DNA of 64,000 nucleotides from Butyrivibrio sp. AE3004 (GTDB taxonomy: Bacteria > Bacillota > Clostridia > Lachnospirales > Lachnospiraceae): assembly GCF_000703165.1 (NCBI RefSeq), contig NZ_JNLQ01000002.1:1-64000 (forward strand), written 5' to 3'. Under the pieces are notes generated by a model, which saw nothing but the letters and a program-made list of their open reading frames with translations, made no database searches and was not told where the DNA came from. The position numbers and the translations under genes were made by a program. Of this stretch, positions 52,298-60,718 are shown in pieces; positions within the stretch are counted from its first letter, which is position 1, and each line of letters begins with the position of its first letter.

Positions 52298-52329
52298 GGG
52301 GCAGTCTTTTACAGGGGATTGCCCTTTTT
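52298..52329 (+). terminator. Intrinsic terminator
   Basis: GGGCA with inner TC pairs with GA and TGCCC (52320-52324), followed by five T's. It closes the NYN gene. Confidence 0.7.
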
Positions 52330-52355
52330 GACATCGGGGTAATATATAATACATG

Positions 52356-52386
52356 TTGACAATATACGCCATATATTGTCTAATAT
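52356..52386 (+). promoter_or_regulatory. Promoter with embedded palindromic operator
   Basis: TTGACA (52356-52361) is followed 17 bases later by TCTAAT, or 19 by TAATAT. Between them lies a perfect palindrome, GACAATATA (52358-52366) and TATATTGTC (52372-52380), around CGCCA. A repressor bound there would cover the promoter. It drives the long GHKL-restriction operon. Confidence 0.65.
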
Positions 52387-52419
52387 ATGCAAAGTATTGC
52401 TTATAATAGGAGAATATAT

Positions 52420-52644
52420 ATGTCGACAGAAAAGGAAAAAAGTGAACGCTTCAAAAGAGTAGCAGAGGGTAGGACAAATAAGATAATTGATCAGATTAGA
52501 TTGCTCGGGAACTGCGCCAATAAGTCGAATTACGAATATAGTGAAGAGGATATAAGAAAAATCTTCTCTGCGATAGAAAATGAGCTTAGATTGACTAAAG
52601 CCAAATATCAGTCAAAACAGAAAAATAAGAAGTTTGAGTTGTAA
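52420..52644 (+). CDS. Small conserved protein heading the defence operon
   Basis: 74 aa from ATG 52420, behind AGGAG. SERFKRVAEGRTNKIIDQIR then LLGNCANKSNYEYSEEDIRK is a pattern I have seen in small Firmicutes proteins near DNA methylases and mobile DNA, but no function is known. It is basic, helical and ends KFEL. Position directly behind the palindromic operator makes it a candidate regulator of the operon. The GHKL gene follows 12 bases later. Confidence 0.6.
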   Translation: MSTEKEKSERFKRVAEGRTNKIIDQIRLLGNCANKSNYEYSEEDIRKIFSAIENELRLTKAKYQSKQKNKKFEL

Positions 52645-52656
52645 GGAGAAGTGATT

Positions 52657-54618
52657 ATGAAACGCTGGAGATATATTTCAAATAATAATTCTACAATAGT
52701 AGGAATAAATGATGCGGGAATAGAGACTTTTACAGCTAACATGAATAAGTCACTTGTACGTGAAAACGTCCAAAACGCCTTAGATGCTGTTCTGACTAAT
52801 ACAGAAAAACCTGTTGAGGTTGAATTTGTTTTGTTTGACGTGCCTAGAGAACGAATACCAGATGTTGACACATTGCAGGATGCTATTACTAAATGCAAAA
52901 AAAGTAATAGAAACGAACCGGATGCGTTTAAGTTTTTTGAGACAGCTGAAAAGGTCATATCACAAAAAAAGGTGAGTGTTTTACGAATCAGTGACCATAA
53001 TACGATAGGGTTAGAAGGATCTGATACATGTGAAAAAGGGACAAGTTGGAGCAGACTTGTAAAAGAGAGTGGCTCATCTAATAAGGGACAAGGGTCAGGT
53101 GGCAGTTTTGGCATTGGAAAATCCGCGTCTTTTGCATGCTCAGATTTACGAACGGTATTTTACTCGTCAAAAGATACCAAAGGATTGCTGTCCAATATAG
53201 GTGTCGCAAAACTAGTGTCATTTGAAGATGAATCTGTTGGTGGCTTAACTACTGGGACATGTTATTATTCGGATGATAAAAGATTTGTTGCAATATCAGA
53301 ATTGGCACAGTTTGATCCAGATTATGAGCGAAACAGTTCAGGGACAGATATTTATGTAATAGGAATGCATGAGGTTGATGATTTTGAAAAAACATTTACG
53401 AATGCTGTTCTGTTTGACTTCATGGTTTCGATAATTAAAGGTAAACTTTCTGTCAAAGTCCAAGATAAGGTTATAGATAAAAATAGTCTTCCTAGATATA
53501 TGGCAGCGATTAATCCTTATGAATCAGATGAGGCAAAGGAATTATTGGATTACTATCATATTTTGACTTCTAATGATCCTACAATAAAAGAGATAAAGCT
53601 TGATTCAAAAGTATATGGTGAGAAGTATGGATTTAAGGATGGAGAGTGCACGTTATATTTGCAGGAATCAGAAGGCTTGAATAGGAAAGTGTTGATTACA
53701 AGACGAGCTGGTATGCGGATTTTGGAACAAAACAGAATTAGTGGATCCATTGAGTTTTCTGGAGTCATGATAATCGATGGCGATAATATGAATGAAGCAT
53801 TCAAAAAGATGGAGGTTCCTTCTCATGATGCTTGGGAGCCAGGAAGATGTCGAGGAGAGGTCAAAAGGTATACAGCAATTTTGGCTGATTTTAAAAGGTA
53901 CATAAAAGGATGTGTAATAGATAGCTTTGCCAAGGATAATACGACATCAATGGATGCAATAGGAGCAAGCGATTTTTTGCCAGATACTATTAGCGATGAA
54001 GAGGAAAAACTGAAAAAAAACGAATTAAGCACGAGGATAATCAATATAGATACTGCTGATAGAATTCCTAATAATAAAAAATCAAAAGCGTTAGATTTAG
54101 TTGATGTGGATGAAATGGTATCTGGAGTTGGCAGCGGAAGCCATGAAAAACAACCTGTGCCAGGACCAAATCCGGGACCAAATCCGCCAGGCCCAAATCC
54201 AGGACCGGGTCCAGGCCCAAATCCAGGACCTGAGCCAGGACCGAATAATGGAGACAATGATAACGGGCATGGAGAACAGGAAGAAAATCCAACTTCGTAT
54301 AAAGAAATAAGCGTAAAAAAAAGACTCATATGCAAGAATGCAAGTGATGGGGTATATACCTTAAGAATGATTGTTCCATCTGATGCATCAAAAGGTAAGC
54401 TGAAATTTTCTATTTCTGGGGAACAGAGCGATTTTGATTTGCCAATAAGAGAAGCAGCAATTGTATCTGGCTCTGAATCAACAGCTGTTTCGGGTATAAT
54501 TGGCAATTCTGTACAGCTTGATGATATGAGAAAGGGAGAGACAATTACGTTGGAGCTAAAGGTGGATTTTGATGGTTACTGCATGATGGAGGTGGATTAT
54601 TATGCGAATAAAAGATAG
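52657..54618 (+). CDS. GHKL (MutL/Hsp90-like) ATPase
   Basis: 653 aa from ATG 52657, AAGGAG eight bases ahead. The ATP site is visible: N-box LVRENVQNALDAV, a D-x-x-x-x-G box (SVLRISDHNTIGLEG), and the lid GSSNKGQGSGGSFGIGKSAS. A transducer-like region follows. A Pro/Gly repeat linker (about 502-528, PGPNPGP units) joins a C-terminal beta domain. The last 17 bases overlap the next gene. GHKL ATPases act as clamps that recruit nucleases in MutL-like and defence systems; here it leads a restriction operon. Confidence 0.8.
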   Translation: MKRWRYISNNNSTIVGINDAGIETFTANMNKSLVRENVQNALDAVLTNTEKPVEVEFVLFDVPRERIPDVDTLQDAITKCKKSNRNEPDAFKFFETAEKVISQKKVSVLRISDHNTIGLEGSDTCEKGTSWSRLVKESGSSNKGQGSGGSFGIGKSASFACSDLRTVFYSSKDTKGLLSNIGVAKLVSFEDESVGGLTTGTCYYSDDKRFVAISELAQFDPDYERNSSGTDIYVIGMHEVDDFEKTFTNAVLFDFMVSIIKGKLSVKVQDKVIDKNSLPRYMAAINPYESDEAKELLDYYHILTSNDPTIKEIKLDSKVYGEKYGFKDGECTLYLQESEGLNRKVLITRRAGMRILEQNRISGSIEFSGVMIIDGDNMNEAFKKMEVPSHDAWEPGRCRGEVKRYTAILADFKRYIKGCVIDSFAKDNTTSMDAIGASDFLPDTISDEEEKLKKNELSTRIINIDTADRIPNNKKSKALDLVDVDEMVSGVGSGSHEKQPVPGPNPGPNPPGPNPGPGPGPNPGPEPGPNNGDNDNGHGEQEENPTSYKEISVKKRLICKNASDGVYTLRMIVPSDASKGKLKFSISGEQSDFDLPIREAAIVSGSESTAVSGIIGNSVQLDDMRKGETITLELKVDFDGYCMMEVDYYANKR

Positions 54619-55465
54619 TTTGTCTCCATATCCGATATTAAACGATTTTGGTGATGATTACTTGGATTCATCGTTCAGAGTTGAGTATGTTGTAAAAACA
54701 CAATTTTCAGAGATTACTGGAGAGCTATTCTTCGAGCTTGATAATGAAGATATTGAAAACTTAATAGATAGCAAAAAGGCTCAATTTATTGCACATGTGG
54801 AATGCCCATCAACATGTTATAGGACAATATTGAAATCGTATGAACCTTATTTGAGTTTTAGATTAGATAGTACTGAAGTATCTAAAGTTATTGAAATACG
54901 CACGTTTGTGGTGCTAACTGAAAACGTAGAAGGGTTTTCTTCTAAAAAATTCCATCCTGATTATGCGGGCCAGACTTTTAACCTTTCTGCCCATCAGATA
55001 ATTGCTGTAGGGACAGCAAAAGATTTTAAGATAAAGAATGATGATAGAGATTTGGATTCGCTTCCGTCCATTATTACAATAGAGAAGTTAAATGATAGTA
55101 AGCGAGGATCCATAGCAGTTAATACCGATAATGATGAGCATATAATCATAGGACTAACGGAAGAAGTTTATGATCTGTATAGAAATCTGGGGAAAAATAG
55201 GTTTAAAGCAACAGCTTTTAGTTTGGTTCTTATGCCAGCATTGATGATTGTGCTGCAGAGGATGCATGCTTGCAAGGATGAAGAAGATGTTGCTTCAAGA
55301 CACTGGTTTCAGGTAATCAGAGATCTGTTGGAAAAAAATGATTGTAAGCTTGAAAATATTTCAGCAGAGGATGATAGTTTGCTCAAAGTATGCCAGAAAG
55401 TTTTTTCGGATCCTATAGCAAGAAGTTTTAAAGAACTACAGGATAGAAGTGAAAGGATGGGATAG
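54602..55465 (+). CDS. Unknown partner protein of the GHKL ATPase
   Basis: 287 aa starting inside the GHKL gene with GGAGG ahead. The N-terminal half is beta-rich (FRVEYVVKTQFSEITGELFF, IEIRTFVVLTENVEGFSSKK); the C-terminal half is helical (FSLVLMPALMIVLQRMHACK, SRHWFQVIRDLL). I know no named family for it. The overlap upstream and a 5-base gap downstream say it is made in a fixed ratio with the ATPase and the DUF6339 protein, so a three-part complex is likely. Confidence 0.65.
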   Translation: MRIKDSLSPYPILNDFGDDYLDSSFRVEYVVKTQFSEITGELFFELDNEDIENLIDSKKAQFIAHVECPSTCYRTILKSYEPYLSFRLDSTEVSKVIEIRTFVVLTENVEGFSSKKFHPDYAGQTFNLSAHQIIAVGTAKDFKIKNDDRDLDSLPSIITIEKLNDSKRGSIAVNTDNDEHIIIGLTEEVYDLYRNLGKNRFKATAFSLVLMPALMIVLQRMHACKDEEDVASRHWFQVIRDLLEKNDCKLENISAEDDSLLKVCQKVFSDPIARSFKELQDRSERMG

Positions 55466-55470
55466 TCTAT

Positions 55471-56214
55471 ATGGTTTTGATGTATTTGGATCAAAGGGCT
55501 ATTGATGATATTAAACTCAATTTTGAAAAATATAAAGATCACTTTGAAGATGACACGAATAGGTGGTTTATAAAAAGATTCTCAGAAAATGGATGGATAA
55601 AAGAATCTAAAGTACAATGCAATGAGTTTAGGTTTGTTACGGAGGGAGATTATACTATTACTGATGCGGAAAATGTCAGGATAATATATGAAGCACTTAA
55701 GGATTTAAGCCCAGCGATTGCTACAGATGAAAGGCTATGGGCTGGTATGCTTTTTTGTCAGTTCTGGGATTATGTTAGATATAGAAGATGTAAAGAACTA
55801 GAATCTGGAGATAAACAAGACGTTTTAAATTCTTTCTTATTTATGAGAGGCACAAAGAGAAGTTGTTTTATTAATTGTTTAGCTAGGTTATGGTGGACAG
55901 GCTTTTTGCTATATGATGCTGATAGCGATAAGCATTATGAGGCGGTTAATTTTGTCTGTGAAAATGCTTATGCGTCATTGATTGTGCTTCTATCTTCTAA
56001 TGGTTTTGCTGCTAACAAAAAACTGATTTTGGGGGTAATAGATGCAATAAGAGAGCGTGAGGATAGGGGAGAAAAAATCGGAAGATACCATTTTGTTGAG
56101 TCGGATAAGTATTTGAATTGTCTTGGGGGGACACAACTTCTGGATACTATGTCGCGGGAAGATGTAAAAGGCAAGGTGGCTGGCCGACTTGAAAGAATTT
56201 ATGGACAGATTTGA
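55471..56214 (+). CDS. DUF6339 family protein
   Basis: 247 aa. The pattern NVRIIYEALKDLSPAIATDE, RLWAGMLFCQFWDYVRYR, FFMRG-like FLFMRGTKRSCFINCLARLW and ARLWWTGFLLYD is that of DUF6339, which I associate with GHKL-ATPase and Z1/PD-(D/E)XK restriction clusters. It is helical, with no catalytic motif seen. It starts five bases after the partner gene and probably functions in that complex. ATG 55480 is an alternative start. Confidence 0.65.
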   Translation: MVLMYLDQRAIDDIKLNFEKYKDHFEDDTNRWFIKRFSENGWIKESKVQCNEFRFVTEGDYTITDAENVRIIYEALKDLSPAIATDERLWAGMLFCQFWDYVRYRRCKELESGDKQDVLNSFLFMRGTKRSCFINCLARLWWTGFLLYDADSDKHYEAVNFVCENAYASLIVLLSSNGFAANKKLILGVIDAIREREDRGEKIGRYHFVESDKYLNCLGGTQLLDTMSREDVKGKVAGRLERIYGQI

Positions 56215-56275
56215 GAAATTGGTAAATTTGAATATGGTTTTGGGATGGTGATACATATGATTCAGGAGTTATCAA

Positions 56276-56734
56276 ATGAAAGAACCAAGATTTAAAGGGA
56301 TTACATCTGAAAAATCATCTCACAATATGAGCAAGATCCATGGAAAGGATACAAAGATAGAAGTCATCTTGCGGAAAGCTCTTTGGGAAAAAGGATATCG
56401 CTATAGAAAAAACTATAGGGCTATACCAGGATGTCCGGATATAGCCATTACAAAGTACAAGATTGCCATTTTTTGTGATGGTGAGTTTTTTCATGGTAAA
56501 GACTGGGAGGTGTTGAGACCAAGACTTGAACAGGGGAAAAACCCTGATTATTGGATAAAAAAGATAGAGAGAAATCGTACTCGTGATAAAGAGAAAGACG
56601 CGGAATTGTTATATCTAGGATGGACGGTGATACATTTTTGGGGTAAAGACATATTAAAGAAAACAGATGAGTGTATCAGAGTTATTGAAGAGGCTGTCTT
56701 TGACAACAAAATAGGAGATGATGAAATTGACTGA
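56276..56734 (+). CDS. vsr: Vsr (very short patch repair) endonuclease
   Basis: 152 aa behind CAGGAG. The Vsr core is complete: SSHNMSKIHGKDTKIEVILR, KGYRYRKNYRAIPGCPDIAI (catalytic Asp), KIAIFCDGEFFHGKDW and GWTVIHFWGKDI. Vsr nicks at T:G mismatches left by deaminated 5-methylcytosine. Its pairing with the 5mC methyltransferase at 59001 fits repair of the mutations that enzyme causes. It overlaps the next gene by 14 bases. Confidence 0.92.
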   Translation: MKEPRFKGITSEKSSHNMSKIHGKDTKIEVILRKALWEKGYRYRKNYRAIPGCPDIAITKYKIAIFCDGEFFHGKDWEVLRPRLEQGKNPDYWIKKIERNRTRDKEKDAELLYLGWTVIHFWGKDILKKTDECIRVIEEAVFDNKIGDDEID

Positions 56735-57428
56735 ATCCTTACGTTTTCAGGATATGGAGGCAGAAAAGAGTCTGGCTGAGTTCATGGATGATTATCTGTA
56801 CTCAAGAATGCATGCCAAGGATGGTGGGCCTTTACGTTTCACGCGGATGCAGGATAAAGAGTCACAGCTCAAAGGGATTGATGTATGTATCGAGACGGGT
56901 GGCAGGAAGATATTCATAGATGAGAAATCGTCTCTTTATTATAGTAATGCGATGATACCGACATTTGCATTTGAGCTTGATTCGATACAGCGTGGCCATT
57001 CAGAACCAGTTGAAGGATGGTTTATAAACGATGCCCTAATGACGGAGTATTATATGCTGATATGGCCAAATGTAAAATGTGAGAATAAGCAAAGCGCATG
57101 GGTCAGAAAAGATATTGGTAATCTGAGAAAAGATGATTTTACTATTGTTGAGGCTATGTTGATCCAAAAAGTAGAGCTTAGAAATCGTATAGAAAGCATA
57201 GGATATACCAGGGACAGGCTTTTAGAATATGCAAAACGCTTGAGAAAACTGTATGAGGGTGATAATGGTCAAAAGGAAGAAAAAATAAACGATGAGGTCA
57301 AGTTTATGTATTCAGGCAGGCTTGCAGAAAAACCTATCAATCTGGTCGTCAGGAAAGAGGTACTAAAGGAATCCGCGAAAAAGATCTATCTCATTTCCCA
57401 GGATGGATATGCGACCATTAAGGAGTAA
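56721..57428 (+). CDS. PD-(D/E)XK-like protein in the restriction operon
   Basis: 235 aa. KESQLKGIDVCIETGGRKIF then IDEKSSLYY gives a candidate nuclease core (Asp in GID, then D/E-x-K in DEK). RGHSEPVEGWFINDALMTEY and YYMLIWPNVKCE follow. AGGAG lies almost against the start codons at 56718/56721, so the true start is uncertain. It sits between Vsr and the GATC endonuclease in one operon. It may be a second nuclease or a specificity helper. Confidence 0.6.
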   Translation: MKLTESLRFQDMEAEKSLAEFMDDYLYSRMHAKDGGPLRFTRMQDKESQLKGIDVCIETGGRKIFIDEKSSLYYSNAMIPTFAFELDSIQRGHSEPVEGWFINDALMTEYYMLIWPNVKCENKQSAWVRKDIGNLRKDDFTIVEAMLIQKVELRNRIESIGYTRDRLLEYAKRLRKLYEGDNGQKEEKINDEVKFMYSGRLAEKPINLVVRKEVLKESAKKIYLISQDGYATIKE

Positions 57429-57435
57429 CAAACGA

Positions 57436-58863
57436 ATGGATATAAGAATTGAGTTTGAATATGACAGGACTAACCCAAAATCTATAGAAGCTTATGCTCA
57501 GAAATTGATAGGAAAATCATTCCGTCAGATCATGGATGACGATAAGAATGTTCTTAGAGAGGAAGGACCTACATATGGAGAATCAGATGTGACCGAGGTA
57601 AAACGCAACAAAGGCAATCTTGGTCAGATCATCGAGGAATGCTTTTTCCATTATTCATGTAACAGTGATGCCAGAGCGGATTTCCCGGAAGCGGGAGTGG
57701 AATTGAAGGTCACACCTTATAAAATCAATAAGAATGGGACTCTTGCAGCAAAAGAAAGGCTCATTCTTACAATGATAGACTATATGACAGTCGTTAATGA
57801 GGACTTTGATCATAGCCACTTCTGGAACAAGTCTAAACTCATACTTCTTGTGTATTATCTCTATATGAAGGAAGCAAAGTACAACCTTGATTACAACATC
57901 GGGTATGCTAAACTGTTCACTCCACCGGAGCAGGATCTTAAGATAATACGACATGATTATGAAATAATCGTTTCTAAAATAAGGGCAGGTAAAGCACATG
58001 AACTTTCTGAAGGGGATACGATGTATCTTGGTGCAGCTCCCAAAGCTGCGACTTCCATGAACAGAAGGAAGCAACCGTTCAGCGATGAACCAGCAAAGCC
58101 AAGAGCATTTGCATTCAAAAATTCCTATATGACTTATGTGCTTAACAATTATATAGTTCCCGGAAAAGATACTTATGAGCCGATAATCAAAGATGAAGTG
58201 GTTGACTCTTTTGAGGATTACGTTGTTGACAGGATAGATGCTTTTGCGGGATATTCTGTGGATGATCTCTGTGTGAAGTTCGATATAGATGCTTCCAAGA
58301 AACCTAAGAGCCTTGAAGCCTTGTTAGCATATAGAATTTTGGGCATAAAGGGAAATCATGCTGCAGAATTTGAAAAGGCTAGTATTGTTATAAAGACTAT
58401 CCGTATTGGAAGTAATAATAAGATCAAAGAGAGCATGTCCTTCCCGACATTCAAATTTAAAGAGCTCATCGAAGAAGACTGGGAGAATTCTACCTTTGGC
58501 AATTATCTCAGAGAGACAAGATTCTTATTTGTTGTTTATAAGTTTGATCCCGATGACACATTGAGACTGAAAGGCGCCCAGTTCTGGAATATCCCGTATG
58601 AGGATCTTGAGGTCGAAGTAAAGTCAGTATGGGAGAGGACAGTACGGATCCTAAAGGAAGGGCTTAAGTTTGAAAAGGTCAATGGAGTATATCAGAATAA
58701 TTTTCCTAAAGCATCAGAGAATCACGTCAGCCATGTAAGGCCTCATGGTAAGAATGCGAAAGATACATATGAACTTCCTGATGGGAGACAATATCCAAAA
58801 CAGTGCTTTTGGCTTAATAATACTTATATCCTCGAACAGATAAATGATGGATTAAAAGAATGA
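57436..58863 (+). CDS. Sau3AI/MutH-type restriction endonuclease (GATC)
   Basis: 475 aa from ATG 57436, AAGGAG upstream. The MutH/Sau3AI domain reads KRNKGNLGQIIEECFFHYSC, DARADFPEAGVELKVTPYKI, with Asp, Glu and Lys of the D-x(n)-E-x-K site. A second, MutH-like copy without full catalysis lies at 230-470, as in Sau3AI, where it binds a further GATC. Cleavage at GATC is predicted from the family. The methyltransferase that should protect the site lies 137 bp downstream. Confidence 0.88.
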   Translation: MDIRIEFEYDRTNPKSIEAYAQKLIGKSFRQIMDDDKNVLREEGPTYGESDVTEVKRNKGNLGQIIEECFFHYSCNSDARADFPEAGVELKVTPYKINKNGTLAAKERLILTMIDYMTVVNEDFDHSHFWNKSKLILLVYYLYMKEAKYNLDYNIGYAKLFTPPEQDLKIIRHDYEIIVSKIRAGKAHELSEGDTMYLGAAPKAATSMNRRKQPFSDEPAKPRAFAFKNSYMTYVLNNYIVPGKDTYEPIIKDEVVDSFEDYVVDRIDAFAGYSVDDLCVKFDIDASKKPKSLEALLAYRILGIKGNHAAEFEKASIVIKTIRIGSNNKIKESMSFPTFKFKELIEEDWENSTFGNYLRETRFLFVVYKFDPDDTLRLKGAQFWNIPYEDLEVEVKSVWERTVRILKEGLKFEKVNGVYQNNFPKASENHVSHVRPHGKNAKDTYELPDGRQYPKQCFWLNNTYILEQINDGLKE

Positions 58864-58875
58864 TTTTAGCGTATT

Positions 58876-58942
58876 GATCCAGTTGATCAATTTTATCTTC
58901 TGTGATATCATCTTTAGTGGAGATTAATCAGAAGTGTTGATC
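58876..58942 (+). promoter_or_regulatory. GATC cluster in the methyltransferase leader
   Basis: GATC at 58876, 58885 and 58939, the second inside the palindrome TTGATCAA, lie in the 137-base gap between endonuclease and methyltransferase genes. Methylation of these sites could tune expression. Inference only. Confidence 0.35.
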
Positions 58943-59000
58943 CTAGCACTGTTCTGTGGTAAGATTTTTACTATATTATTTGGAATGGAGTTTGTCCGGT

Positions 59001-60386
59001 ATGGAGAAAAAGGTTTGTGAATTATTTGCAGGTGTTGGAGGATTCAGATGTGGTCTGAACTCAATATCTTCTGTTGAAGATGCGAAAAAGCCTGAGAAAT
59101 GGGAGACTGTATGGTTTAGTCAGTGGGAACCAGCAGATAAAAAGACTCAGTGGGCACATGATTGCTATGTTAATAGATTTGGAACATGTTTTGATCTTGA
59201 TGGAAATGATACAACAAATGAGGATATCAACGCTGTAGATAAAACAAAAGTGCCGGATCATACCCTTTTGGTCGGCGGATTTCCGTGCCAGGATTATTCT
59301 GTAGCTTCAACTCTTGCCACATCTAAGGGGCTGGAAGGAAAGAAGGGAATCCTTTGGTGGGATATCAGGGATATGCTTGAGGCGAAGAATTCCCCTTTTG
59401 TATTATTGGAAAATGTAGATAGATTGATAAAGAGTCCTGCAAGCCAACGTGGGCGTGACTTTGGTATCATCCTGGCTTGCTTCAGGGATCTTGGATATAC
59501 AGTTGAGTGGAGAGTCATAAATGCGGCTGAATATGGATATCAGCAGCGCAGAAGACGTACATTTATATTCGCTTATAGAAATGATACAAATTATGCAAAG
59601 AGAATGCTTGGGTATGCAAACTATATATCAATGCATGGTGATGAACTCCATAAGCATAGCGTTTCTAAGTTGATACTTAAAGGCGGTTTTTTTGCAACAG
59701 CATTTCCTGTAGCGCCACTTGATGCCAAGTACGTAAAAGTAGGGAAGCTTCCCAATGGGATAGGAGAGTTGTCGCAATCATTCAGCTTTACTTTTGAGAA
59801 TTCTGGAATGATGCTGGATGGAACCATTTACACTGCCAAGACAGTTCCGGATTATGATGGAAAGCAGAGAACACTTGGGGATATCATGGAGACCGGTGAT
59901 GTTGATAAGCAATTCTTTATTCCTAAAGAGAAGCTTTATTATACAAGCCCGGATATTACTCATAGTGATGAAACAAAAGAAAGGCTTTCCAAAGAGGAAC
60001 GCCAGACATGGCAATACCTGAAGGGCGCAAAGAAACTTTGCCGCACTGCTGCGAACGGACATGAGTATGTGTTCTCAGAAGGTGCAATTCCTATGATTGA
60101 TGAATATGATAAGCCTGCCAGGACGATGCTTACAAGTGAAGGGTCTTTTAGCAGGACAACACATATCGTTAGAGATAAGCAGACAGGTGAGATAAGGCTG
60201 CTAACTCCGATAGAAATGGAGCGAATACAGGGGTTTCCGTCAGATTGGACTAAAGAATGTCTTGTTAACGGAGAAAAAGTTGAAATGCCAGTAAATAAAA
60301 GAAAATTTATGATGGGTAACGCATTGGTGGTTGATTTGATAAAGAAAATGGAACCAGTGCTTTCAGAGATTTTTGAGAATGAATAA
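59001..60386 (+). CDS. DNA (cytosine-5) methyltransferase
   Basis: 461 aa from ATG 59001 (VCELFAGVGGFRCGL is motif I). Motif IV has catalytic Cys96 (GGFPCQDYSVA). Motif VI is FVLLENVDRL, motif VIII EYGYQQRRRRTFIFA, and motifs IX-X read RLLTPIEMERIQGFPSDW and MMGNALVV. The target-recognition region between VIII and IX is about 190 residues. It is the partner of the Sau3AI-like enzyme, so 5mC in GATC is expected. A frame to 58956 exists but motif spacing favours 59001. Confidence 0.92.
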   Translation: MEKKVCELFAGVGGFRCGLNSISSVEDAKKPEKWETVWFSQWEPADKKTQWAHDCYVNRFGTCFDLDGNDTTNEDINAVDKTKVPDHTLLVGGFPCQDYSVASTLATSKGLEGKKGILWWDIRDMLEAKNSPFVLLENVDRLIKSPASQRGRDFGIILACFRDLGYTVEWRVINAAEYGYQQRRRRTFIFAYRNDTNYAKRMLGYANYISMHGDELHKHSVSKLILKGGFFATAFPVAPLDAKYVKVGKLPNGIGELSQSFSFTFENSGMMLDGTIYTAKTVPDYDGKQRTLGDIMETGDVDKQFFIPKEKLYYTSPDITHSDETKERLSKEERQTWQYLKGAKKLCRTAANGHEYVFSEGAIPMIDEYDKPARTMLTSEGSFSRTTHIVRDKQTGEIRLLTPIEMERIQGFPSDWTKECLVNGEKVEMPVNKRKFMMGNALVVDLIKKMEPVLSEIFENE

Positions 60387-60523
60387 AGTTTTTGGGATGG
60401 TATGACTTTATATGGGACTATAAAATGATTCCTCTGGAATCTGTAATATTTTTATAGGGGATTATAGATATTACTTAGTCGTACAATAGTCATTGCAAGT
60501 ATAAAAGAAGGAAATACATGTTC

Positions 60524-60560
60524 AAAAAGAGCTGCTACTAATCAGCTCTTTTTATTTTTC
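60524..60560 (+). terminator. Intrinsic terminator
   Basis: AAAAAGAGCTG (60524-60534) and CAGCTCTTTTT (60543-60553) form a perfect stem with an 8-base loop, then more T's. It closes the restriction operon. The rest of 60387-60718 is AT-rich with no gene; GTACAA (60658) and TTGTAC (60687) are an inverted pair before the helicase. Confidence 0.9.
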
Positions 60561-60718
60561 TGTCTACAATATTGGAATTGAATACCTGTATATGAAATTT
60601 TAATAATATTTTAATTTAATATGTATGATATTGAAAAAACTAAAAAGCGAAATAATGGTACAATATAGGCAGATTGTGACTATTATTTGTACGCTTAGAA
60701 TGAAAGATTGTGGAAAAA

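Noticed and set aside
54160..54245. Short tandem repeats as a CRISPR or satellite
   Set aside because: They encode PGPNPGP units of a flexible linker in frame; no spacers.
53823..54506. Minus-strand 227-codon frame opposite the GHKL gene
   Set aside because: Mirror of the Pro/Gly linker and neighbouring codons; no ribosome site and low-complexity product.
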